DNA from: Polyangia bacterium
Lineage (GTDB): Bacteria; Myxococcota_A; Polyangia; Polyangiales; Sandaracinaceae
NCBI GenBank assembly: GCA_030426845.1
Contig: JAUHXR010000063.1
Span: 1-33,801, forward strand
DNA: 33,801 nucleotides
Direction: 5' to 3'
Under the pieces are notes generated by a model that saw nothing but the letters and a program-made list of their open reading frames with translations, did not search any database and had not been told where the DNA came from. The position numbers were made by a program, and so were the translations under genes. This document shows positions 23,536 to 31,885 of this stretch, piece after piece. Position 1 is the first letter of the stretch. Every line of letters begins with the position of its first letter.

Positions 23536-24590
23536 CGCGGCCGTCGCCCCGGCTGCGCTGCCTGCCCGCGCTGCTGCCCGCCGCCGCGCTGCTCCTCAGC
23601 GTCGCGCTCAGCGGGTGCCAGCAGTGCGCGAGGGTGATCCGCCCCGAGCCGCCCGAGGGCTCGGGCCCGGCCGCGCGAGAGCTCGGCGTCCTCCCCGCCG
23701 AGCTCCACGTGCGCTGGCCCCTGCGGCCCCGCGTCCGCGAGGAGGTGACCCTGGCGCCGAGCGGCGACGACCTCGTCGTGTGGGACACCCCGCTCACCCG
23801 GCTGCGCGTGCGCGACGAGGTCGAGCGGCTCGTTATCAGCGCGTCCGACGTCGAGGTCGACGTGGACGAGGGCATGTACGTCGGCGCCCTCGAGGTCGCG
23901 CCCGGGAGCCAGCGGGTGTGGATCCGCGGCGGGCGCTACGGGGAGATCGTCGTCGCCGCGCCCGAGGAGCTGAGCCCGCCGCCGCCCGAGTGGCGCGCGC
24001 CCGACATGGTCGAGGACGTGCTCATCGAGGGCGCCACGGTCGACGCGCTCCGCCCGGAGCAGATCGGGCTCCGGTTCACGGGGCGCCGCGTCGCCGTCGT
24101 GAGCAGCCGGGTCGACGCTCAGATGGCGGCCGTCTGGATCGGCGACGCGGGGCCCGTCGCCTCGGAGGACGTCATCGTCGCGGGGTGCAGCCTCCGGAGC
24201 GTCGACGACTCGACGCTCGTCGTGGTGGGCGCCGAGCGCGCCGTGATCGTCGAGAGCTGGCTCGAGAGCCCGGTGAGCGCGGCGCTCCGGATCCACGGCG
24301 AGTCGGCGGGGGTGGTGGCGACCCGCAACACCCTCGTCGGCGGCGGCGCGCAGATCGGCACCGACGCCCGCGACGCGGTCGTCGACGCCTGGTTCTGGGC
24401 GAACACCGTCTACCACTCGGCGCACACCCTGATGAACCTCGCGCCGTACCGGATCCACCGCCTCGTGCTGACGGACAACCGGGTCTACAGCGACGCGGCG
24501 ACGGCCCTCTGGGGCGGAGAGAGCCGACCGTCGTGGGTGATCGCGAACAACCGGGTGCGCCCGCACCGTCCGCCACCGGCGCGGCCGTGA
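23469..24590 (+). CDS. Beta-helix-like lipoprotein, second of a tandem pair
   Basis: 373 residues from the GTG at 23469; the start is doubtful. The protein shares GGRYGEI, GRRVAV, the GDAGPVASEDVIVAG block, NTLVGGGAQIG, WANTVY and NRVYSD with the first lipoprotein, so it is a clear paralog. The lipobox VALSGC is preceded by the hydrophobic run LPALLPAAALLL. The ideal signal start would be the CTG at 23532, which overlaps the previous stop as CTGA; the GTG gives an unusually long basic leader of about 50 residues before the cysteine. The end is followed six bases later by a hairpin. Function unknown: surface adhesin, decoy or superinfection-exclusion factor are possibilities. Confidence 0.78.
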   Translation: MERRRELGARVPRAPLRPGAALTRPSPRLRCLPALLPAAALLLSVALSGCQQCARVIRPEPPEGSGPAARELGVLPAELHVRWPLRPRVREEVTLAPSGDDLVVWDTPLTRLRVRDEVERLVISASDVEVDVDEGMYVGALEVAPGSQRVWIRGGRYGEIVVAAPEELSPPPPEWRAPDMVEDVLIEGATVDALRPEQIGLRFTGRRVAVVSSRVDAQMAAVWIGDAGPVASEDVIVAGCSLRSVDDSTLVVVGAERAVIVESWLESPVSAALRIHGESAGVVATRNTLVGGGAQIGTDARDAVVDAWFWANTVYHSAHTLMNLAPYRIHRLVLTDNRVYSDAATALWGGESRPSWVIANNRVRPHRPPPARP

Positions 24591-24596
24591 GCGGAC

Positions 24597-24661
24597 CGGG
24601 GGGGAGGGTCGGAATTCCAGCGCCCCGGCGCGGGCGCGCGGCCTTGCGACCCTCCCTCCCG
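24597..24661. terminator. Strong hairpin after the lipoprotein pair
   Basis: GGGAGGGTCG (24602-24611) pairs with CGACCCTCCC (24647-24656); the arms extend on the outer side through one G-U and four more pairs, about 15 bp in all, round a 35-base loop that can itself fold. It begins six bases after the stop codon of the second lipoprotein. No T-run follows, so termination strength is uncertain, but the position fits an end-of-operon signal. Confidence 0.45.
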
Positions 24662-24680
24662 CACTGGCCCGCTCGATTCA

Positions 24681-24694
24681 ATTGGACGTCCAAT
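24681..24694. promoter_or_regulatory. Perfect 14-bp palindrome ATTGGACGTCCAAT
   Basis: The sequence reads identically on both strands and is A/T-rich at its ends, which stands out in this GC-rich region. It lies at the start of the control region before the terminase genes, next to the GGGAC array. A dimeric repressor or activator site is likely; the binding protein is unknown. Confidence 0.5.
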
Positions 24695-24763
24695 AGCTGT
24701 CCCGCCTCCGAGGAGAAGCCGATCGATCCCGATCACTTCCGCGCGGGCGGACCAGCGGGACAG

Positions 24764-24803
24764 CGCTGGGACACGACAGGGACGCTGTCGCCGCGTCCCA
24801 GCG
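24764..24803. promoter_or_regulatory. Nested hairpin inside the GGGAC array
   Basis: CGCTGGGAC (24764-24772) pairs with GTCCCAGCG (24795-24803), and CGACA (24774-24778) pairs with TGTCG (24786-24790) inside it, with small bulges. The double stem could form in RNA or extruded DNA, and is built from the array sites themselves. Confidence 0.45.
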
Positions 24804-24840
24804 ATCGGGCGCCACGCGCGCCATCGAGAGGCGCGAGCAC

Positions 24841-24945
24841 ATGGGCACCAACGTCGTCAGCGTGAGCAAGTTCGACCTGGGACACGCGCGGGACCGCGGG
24901 GGCGCTGTCCCGCGCGTGTCCCGCCGTCGCGCGGCGGTGGCCTGA
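24841..24945 (+). CDS. Possible 34-residue protein in the terS leader
   Basis: ATG 24841 preceded by GAGAGG; the TGA is immediately followed by the terS GTG. The peptide is short and basic (ends VPRVSRRRAAVA). Because half of it is encoded by the 16-bp inverted repeat, it may be an accident of the regulatory DNA rather than a gene. If translated it would couple ribosomes to terS. Confidence 0.3.
   Translation: MGTNVVSVSKFDLGHARDRGGAVPRVSRRRAAVA
24879..24922. promoter_or_regulatory. Perfect 16-bp inverted repeat before terS
   Basis: GGGACACGCGCGGGAC (24879-24894) is exactly mirrored by GTCCCGCGCGTGTCCC (24907-24922) across a 12-base loop. It lies within the 34-codon frame at 24841 and 24 bases before the terS GTG. 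Each arm contains two array sites 11 bp apart, so four sites stand in mirror symmetry, as expected for a dimeric or ring-shaped DNA-binding protein such as a small terminase. Confidence 0.65.
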
Positions 24946-25674
24946 GTGGCCGGCGGCCCGACGCGCGGCCCCGGGCGGCCGCACCGGGGCGAGGAGCCCG
25001 ACCTCGATCAGGCCGCGCTCGACCGGCTGCTCGTGCACGGCGAGGAGACGACGACCCCGGGCGGCGAGCCCGCGCGGCGGTTCCCGAGCTACCGCGAGCT
25101 CGCCGAGCGCTTCGGGATCAGCAAGAGCCTCGTCGGGCGATACGCGCAGCAGCACGGCTGCGTCGCGCGGCGCCGCGCGGCGGCCGAGGCGCGGCAGGTG
25201 GCCGAGGCGCTGCCGGCGGAGCCCGTCGCGGACGCCGCTCCCCCGCCCGCGCCCGCGGCCACGCCGCCGGACCTCGCGCGGCGCGCGGGCGACCTCGACG
25301 GCGCGCTGCGGAGCGCGGACGACGGCCTGAGCGTCGAGCGGATCCTGCGGATGGCCGAGCGCTGGCTGGACCTCCTGGAGGAGTCCATCGACGAGGGCCG
25401 CCTGAGGCCCGACCTGGCCGACCTGGAGCGCTTCATCCGCGTCATTAAGGCGGCCAAGGAGGACGCCGACGAGCGCGCGGGGATCCCCGACGGCATGCCA
25501 ACCCTGGACGACCTCCAGCGCCTCTACGCGGAGAACGAGCGGCGCGCGCGCGAGGAGACGCCCGCGACGCAGGGGCGCCTGCCGCACGGCACGATCCCGA
25601 TCAGCTGGGTCCGGGCGAACGAACCGCAGCTCCGGGCCAAGCTGGCGGCGCTCGAGGCCCAGGGCGGCGCCTGA
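24946..25674 (+). CDS. Phage terminase small subunit (TerS)
   Basis: 242 residues from GTG 24946. Residues about 48-72 are a helix-turn-helix (SYRELAERFGISKSLVGRYA) as in TerS proteins, which bind the packaging start on the phage genome. A Pro/Ala linker and a helical oligomerisation region (about 95-175, with LSVERILRMAERWLDLLEES) follow, and the C-terminus would contact TerL. The large subunit starts directly after its stop codon, the usual order. The sequence itself is divergent, so the call rests on the helix-turn-helix, architecture and position. Confidence 0.8.
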   Translation: MAGGPTRGPGRPHRGEEPDLDQAALDRLLVHGEETTTPGGEPARRFPSYRELAERFGISKSLVGRYAQQHGCVARRRAAAEARQVAEALPAEPVADAAPPPAPAATPPDLARRAGDLDGALRSADDGLSVERILRMAERWLDLLEESIDEGRLRPDLADLERFIRVIKAAKEDADERAGIPDGMPTLDDLQRLYAENERRAREETPATQGRLPHGTIPISWVRANEPQLRAKLAALEAQGGA

Positions 25675-27303
25675 TTGCTCGCGGTCGTCAAGCGGACCGA
25701 GGCCGAGCTGCTCGCGTACTTCGGCGCGGCGTCGGCGTTCGCCACGGGCGCGCTGCGCTACGACGGCGAGCCGCTCGCGCTCGAGTCCTACCAGCGGGCG
25801 TTCCTCGACGACCGCTCCACCTTCCGCTGGATCGTGAAGGCGCGGCAGGTCGGCTTCTCGTTCCTCTTCGCGATCGAGTGCCTCATCCGCTGCCACCTGG
25901 AGCCGAACTTCACCGCGATCTGCGTCTCGTACAACCACGCCGACGCGGTCGAGAAGGTCCGGGTCGCGCGCCAGCTCTACGAGGAGCTGCCCGCGCCGTA
26001 CCGCAAGCGGCTCGTCACCGACACGCGCACCGAGCTCGAGTTCGAGACGAACAGCGGCGCGCGCCGCGGGCGCTCGCGCATCGTGTCCGTTCCGAGCAAG
26101 CCCCCGCGCGGCAAGCACGGCACCGTCTACCTCGACGAGCTCGCGCACTACCAGGACGCGCGCAAGGTCTACGCGGGCACCACCGCGGCGATCGCGCGCG
26201 CGAAGGGCCAGCTCACCGCGGCGTCGACGCCGCTGGGCCGCCGCGGGCTGTTCTGGGAGGTCTGCGCCGAGGAGCTGCGCGCGTACCCCGGGCACGCTCG
26301 ACAGGCCGTGCCGTGGTGGGTCTGCACGTTCTTCTGCGTGGACGTCGGGCGCGCGGTCGTCGAGGCGCCGCTCATGGCCACCGAAGAGCGCGTCGAGCGC
26401 TTCGGGACCGAGGCGCTGCGCCACCAGCTCGAGTCGCTCGACCTCCTCGAGTTCCAGCAGGAGTTCGAGCTGAGCTTCGTCGCGGAGCGCCTCTCGTACT
26501 TCCCGTACGACCTGATCCTCGGCTGCACCGTCGGCGAGCTCGAGCTCGCCGAGGACTGGAGCCAGGTCCCCGTCCCCACCGGTCGCCTCGTCGCCGGCTA
26601 CGACGTCGGCCGGCGCGCGCACCGCAGCGCCCTCGCGCTGTTCGAGGAGCGGCCCGGGCCGCGCTTCGTGTGCCGGGCGCTCAAGCTGTACGACGACGTC
26701 CCGTTCGAGGAGCAGAAGGCGGAGCTCCGCGGGATGCTCGAGGCGCTCCCGATCGCGCGCTTCTCGATCGACGGCAACGGCATCGGCATGAACCTCGCGG
26801 AGGACCTCGGCCGCGAGTTCCCCCAGGTCGTCACCGAGCCGTCGAGCGGGCCCGCGAAGGAGCGCTGGGCGACGGACCTCAAGATCACCCTGCAGCGCAG
26901 GGCGGTCGAGCTCCCGCGCGAGCGCGGCCTGGTCGCGGAGATCCACTCGGTCGAGCGCCGCGTGAGCTCGAGCGGGCGCGTCTCGTTCGACTCGCCCGCG
27001 ACCTCGAAGGGGCACGCCGACCGGTTCTGGGCGATCGCGATGGCCTGTCAGAAGGAGCGGCAGGCGGAGGGCGGCGAGCTGCCCACCGTCCACGCGCGCG
27101 TCGTCGGCGGCGAGCGCGCGAGCTTCGAGCGCAGCCTCGACCGGCTGATCGGCTGGTCGCAGGGCGCGACGGAGGCGACCGCAGGTGAGGCCGAAGCGCC
27201 GGCGTCTCCCCGCGCGGGGCCGAAGCGGACCGCGGCGCGCCTCCCCCCCGCCGGCGCGGTGCGGCGAGGTCGACCCAAGGGCAGAAGCGAGAGGAGGGCG
27301 TGA
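25675..27303 (+). CDS. Phage terminase large subunit (TerL)
   Basis: 542 residues from TTG 25675, placed with no gap after the terS stop. ATPase: a degenerate Walker A KARQVGFS (55-62), Walker B TVYLDELAHY (150-159, D154 E155) and coupling motif AASTPLGRRG (182-191). Nuclease: VAGYDVGRRA (D310), FSIDGNGIG (D366) and KGHADRFWAI (D449), the three acidic metal ligands of the RNase-H-like domain. The enzyme translocates DNA into the prohead and cuts it. A Pro/Arg-rich tail follows from about residue 490. The nonclassical P-loop, with Gln-Val in place of GxxG, is common in terminases of this group. The gene is followed by a small frame overlapping by one base. Confidence 0.93.
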   Translation: MLAVVKRTEAELLAYFGAASAFATGALRYDGEPLALESYQRAFLDDRSTFRWIVKARQVGFSFLFAIECLIRCHLEPNFTAICVSYNHADAVEKVRVARQLYEELPAPYRKRLVTDTRTELEFETNSGARRGRSRIVSVPSKPPRGKHGTVYLDELAHYQDARKVYAGTTAAIARAKGQLTAASTPLGRRGLFWEVCAEELRAYPGHARQAVPWWVCTFFCVDVGRAVVEAPLMATEERVERFGTEALRHQLESLDLLEFQQEFELSFVAERLSYFPYDLILGCTVGELELAEDWSQVPVPTGRLVAGYDVGRRAHRSALALFEERPGPRFVCRALKLYDDVPFEEQKAELRGMLEALPIARFSIDGNGIGMNLAEDLGREFPQVVTEPSSGPAKERWATDLKITLQRRAVELPRERGLVAEIHSVERRVSSSGRVSFDSPATSKGHADRFWAIAMACQKERQAEGGELPTVHARVVGGERASFERSLDRLIGWSQGATEATAGEAEAPASPRAGPKRTAARLPPAGAVRRGRPKGRSERRA

Positions 27304-27508
27304 TGAGGCGACGGCTGCAGGTGTTCGTGATCGCGGCCGCGGAGGGGCCGAGCGGGTCGCCGCGGCCAGCGGACGACCGCGAGGTGGAGGCGCGCACCAC
27401 CGACGCCCTCCGCGAGGCCGCGCGCGCCGCGCTCGAGGCCGACGGCTACCGAGTCCGCGCGGTCTCATTCACCCCCGACGGCCTGGTCGCCTACGTCGAG
27501 GAGCGCGG

Positions 27509-27512
<4 letters not shown>
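27303..27512 (+). CDS. Small 69-residue protein between terminase and portal
   Basis: ATG 27303, with GGAGG upstream; a GTG directly before it overlaps the terL stop. The sequence (MRRRLQVFVIAAAEG, TTDALREAARAALEADGYRV, SFTPDGLVAYVEERG) looks like a small beta-alpha-beta fold. Its end overlaps the portal start as ATGA. Such small proteins often lie between TerL and portal genes; no function is known. Confidence 0.7.
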
Positions 27513-29104
<1,592 letters not shown>

Positions 29105-29221
29105 ACGGGGACCGAGTAGCAACCAGCGTTGCGTACATGGAGAAGGAAACTCCAAGGCAATCCCGGGAATCTGCGGTACCCTTATCGACGCTCAAGCTGT
29201 GAACCAATGTGCGGAGGACTC

Positions 29222-29587
29222 GTGAGCCCCGAACAACGACGCCGCGTAGAGAGAGTCCTTACTCGGATTGCCGAGGCACATGCTCCCGACGAGATGCTAC
29301 TTGTCGAGCATGTCGTAGCGAGCTTAGAAGCGATCAACCTGGCCGAACATGAGGCCGCGCTGTCCGCGGCGCCGGAGGACGCCGCGCCTGCGGGCGGTGG
29401 GCTACTAGCCGAGCTCGCTCCGCTCGTGGACGTCGTGCTGGTACCAATCATCAAGGGTGTCGCGTCTGGCACGGCCTCAGCACTTGTGGCCGTCGCCGCA
29501 CGGGAGGCGCTTCGTCGCCACCGCGCGGATCTTCCGGCCGCGAAGCAGGACGAGATCGCGGAGACGGTGGAGCGCGAACTCGAGTAG
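29222..29587 (+). CDS. 121-residue protein of the lower-GC insert
   Basis: GTG 29222 follows GGAGGAC; the longer frame upstream lacks a ribosome site. The N-terminal half is helical and charged (QRRRVERVLTRIAEAHAPDE), and residues about 60-95 form a glycine/hydrophobic helix (LVDVVLVPIIKGVASGTASA) that could touch a membrane. The C-terminus is charged. No family recognised. It is followed 41 bases later by a membrane M48-like protease with the same lower GC, so the two likely form one unit inserted between portal and the Dam-XkdF gene. Confidence 0.6.
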   Translation: MSPEQRRRVERVLTRIAEAHAPDEMLLVEHVVASLEAINLAEHEAALSAAPEDAAPAGGGLLAELAPLVDVVLVPIIKGVASGTASALVAVAAREALRRHRADLPAAKQDEIAETVERELE

Positions 29588-29628
29588 CGGCATCGCCCCC
29601 TCCCCACGCCGGCAGGGGGACTCATAAC

Positions 29629-31503
29629 ATGAACAGTGATACCGCGCTGTCGTCCCCAATTGCGGTGGCCATGCTCGGAAGCAGCGTGGTGGCGGGGGTT
29701 GGTCTCGAGCTAGGAATAGCCCGTGCGCACGGCGAGGGCTGGGTGCTTCTCCCGCTAGGTCTCTTCGCAGCAGTCTGCGCCCTTGGCTCTTGGCTGCAGT
29801 TGCGCGCCACCCAGAGCTCAGCGCCACGATGGCTCGCGAGGGCCGTCGGCATACGCCAGCTAGCTGGCGATCCCGCTCCGGCCGTCATTCGCGAGTTCGT
29901 TGGCAACAGACTCGCAGCTCACAGCGTGACCAACGTCGGCATCGACGTTGTGGTACTTCGGAAGCCAACGAGGGTAGTAGACGCGAGCGTAGCGGATGTC
30001 CCAGGCGGCCACGCCATTGTCCTCACGCGCCCGTGCTTGAGCCTTTGGCTACAGAACAGAGCGGCATTCTGCGCACTCGTAGACCACGAGGTGGCTCATG
30101 TTCTCGCGGGTGATGCGAGGACCTATCGTTGGTTTCGGATCCTCATCCTCGCTCCACTCGTTCTACTTCCATTTCGCTTGGTCCTCGCTGTTCTCTGGCC
30201 GGCTGAGTACGGGGCGCTCCTCTCACGATTGGCGCCCGGCCTCCTGCGCTACGAAGCCGTCGGAGAGTTCACCACAATTGGGGTCTCGCAGTCCAGCGCA
30301 GTCCACCAGCATGTGGAGCAAGTGCCTGGAATCGAGATCGCGAGCAGTCTACCTCTTTCCTGGTGGCTCGTACTGTTGGTTGTCGCGCTGACATCTGGGC
30401 TCCTGCTTGCGCAGGTGTATGCGTCCTTCCGCGCATACCTGAGGACAAGAGAGTTGCTGGCCGATGCCTTCGCCCTCAAGGCTGCCCCGGACCGCCGGAT
30501 TGCGTTCGAGGCGCTCGACAGTCTCATCCAGGACAACCACGGCGACCCCGGCCGCTCTGCTGGACTTTGGCACCCACCGGTAGCGGTGAGGAGAAAGGCC
30601 CTCGCAAACTCGCGAGACGGCTCCGTACCGAACACCGCCGCCGCCGGGCTTACGTTGGCACTGATTGCCCTTGCTGTATGTCGCCTCCTGGTCCTGGACC
30701 ATGATGCGGGCCGGCCGTGGCCGACACTGGGCGCCATCCTTCCATGGATCTTCGTTTTCTCAGTCCTTCTCATATGGCCGTTTCACACATCTCTGGTTAG
30801 AGAGGTGGGTGAACGCGGCTCGCCGATACGCCATATCCGGTGGTACGGGGTTCGACGTTCAGTCAGATCCTCAGCGCTAGCGGGGGTAATCTGCGCGCTG
30901 ATTCTGGCGCCGAGATGGATTCCCGACTTGCTCTTCTGGATCTGGAATCAGAACTCCACGATCGCTCCTGTTGTCGCCACACAGATTATTGATTCTCTCA
31001 TCTGCGCCGGATCACTTGCCGCGATGGGATTGATGTCCACTGCCGCGGTGATTGGCGCAACTGTTACGTTGAGACGGGCGCCGGTAGCCATTCATCTACT
31101 CGCTTCCGGCGCGAGTCTGACTCTGGCAACTCTAGTCGTTTCAGCCGGTGTTGTAGTTGGTGTCGTCGGCCCGTACAAGGAGGCGGCCTTTGACGAGTAT
31201 CAGACACGACAGGACGCCCTGATGATCGACCGTACAGGGTTGCCCCGGTCTGTCGTGGGTAACGCGGCCCATCTTGAGGCTCCTAACTCGGGTGAGGCCT
31301 TAGCCTTGCACATGTGCCAGGTGGCAGAGCGCCGAGCGATCGCGAATGCACTTCAGGACCAGCTCTTCTGGCCACCGCTCTTCTGGGTGCATCTCGATGA
31401 GCGCTTCCTGCGCGTTCAGAACTACGTAACTTCTGACGATCCACTGGGACGTCTCGCAGAGTGCACGGAGGGCTTCTTTCAGGCCGCTACCCACCGGGAA
31501 TAG
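29629..31503 (+). CDS. Multi-pass membrane M48-family zinc metalloprotease
   Basis: 624 residues from ATG 29629 (GGGGAC upstream). The active site HEVAH is at 153-157 within ALVDHEVAHVLAGDART, and the third zinc ligand is expected in RELLADAFAL (E275, with the ExxxD pattern of M48 enzymes). About eight to ten hydrophobic segments flank the catalytic region, two before it and most after. The protein is a relative of HtpX/Ste24-like membrane proteases. A sample (30361-30420) has 35 of 60 bases G/C against 46 of 60 in the terminase gene, so it was probably acquired separately. It interrupts the head operon; it could protect the lysogen from other phages or act on envelope proteins. Its targets are unknown. 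Confidence 0.85.
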   Translation: MNSDTALSSPIAVAMLGSSVVAGVGLELGIARAHGEGWVLLPLGLFAAVCALGSWLQLRATQSSAPRWLARAVGIRQLAGDPAPAVIREFVGNRLAAHSVTNVGIDVVVLRKPTRVVDASVADVPGGHAIVLTRPCLSLWLQNRAAFCALVDHEVAHVLAGDARTYRWFRILILAPLVLLPFRLVLAVLWPAEYGALLSRLAPGLLRYEAVGEFTTIGVSQSSAVHQHVEQVPGIEIASSLPLSWWLVLLVVALTSGLLLAQVYASFRAYLRTRELLADAFALKAAPDRRIAFEALDSLIQDNHGDPGRSAGLWHPPVAVRRKALANSRDGSVPNTAAAGLTLALIALAVCRLLVLDHDAGRPWPTLGAILPWIFVFSVLLIWPFHTSLVREVGERGSPIRHIRWYGVRRSVRSSALAGVICALILAPRWIPDLLFWIWNQNSTIAPVVATQIIDSLICAGSLAAMGLMSTAAVIGATVTLRRAPVAIHLLASGASLTLATLVVSAGVVVGVVGPYKEAAFDEYQTRQDALMIDRTGLPRSVVGNAAHLEAPNSGEALALHMCQVAERRAIANALQDQLFWPPLFWVHLDERFLRVQNYVTSDDPLGRLAECTEGFFQAATHRE

Positions 31504-31693
31504 AACCGAGCTGCATGGACGAGTGGCATCGGTGGTGCCGTCATCCCGCCTGACCACCGGAACATGGGCGAGAGGGACTTCTGCGACTGCCGGATTGTAG
31601 CTCCCCGTCAGGGGCCCCCGGACAGATTGTCCCGTTCTTTGCCTCCTCGCCTTTCCTCGTCCGAGACGCCGATGCCTGTCGGCCTCGAACGAT

Positions 31694-31885
31694 ATGCCGA
31701 GGACGCACGCCCTCCTTACATCCGATCCGCTCGCGCTGGACGCCCTCCGCCGCGCGGTCCGCCGCCTCCGGCGGGGCCTCCGCTCCTGCCGGAGCCGCTG
31801 GGCCGCGCGTCGGTTCAGCGCCGCGCTCGCGCACGCGGCCGACCACGCGACGACGCTCCGCTTCCCCGAGGACCCGCGCCGATGA
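31694..31885 (+). CDS. Small basic 63-residue protein before the Dam-XkdF gene
   Basis: ATG 31694 to TGA 31885, overlapping the next ATG by four bases. High-GC codons return here after the lower-GC insert. The protein is strongly basic and helical (LRRAVRRLRRGLRSCRSRWA). It has no strong ribosome site. The coupling overlap is the main support; no function assigned. Confidence 0.45.
   Translation: MPRTHALLTSDPLALDALRRAVRRLRRGLRSCRSRWAARRFSAALAHAADHATTLRFPEDPRR

Larger units (their letters stand above)
24699..24922. repeat. Array of nine GGGAC/GTCCC sites with 11-bp spacing
   Basis: GGGAC occurs at 24757, 24768, 24779, 24879 and 24890, and its complement GTCCC at 24699, 24795, 24907 and 24918. 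Within each group the interval is exactly 11 bp, near one DNA turn. Most copies continue as GGGACA followed by a G/C-rich run. About one copy would be expected by chance in such a length (rough estimate). It ends 24 bases before the terS start, suggesting iterons for replication, a packaging site bound by TerS, or multiple operators for a head-gene regulator. Confidence 0.75.

Noticed and set aside
31504-31693. Possible promoter or gene between the M48 protease and the small basic protein
   Set aside because: Only weak inverted repeats (for example GGACA/TGTCC near 31620) and no convincing start or promoter elements were found.
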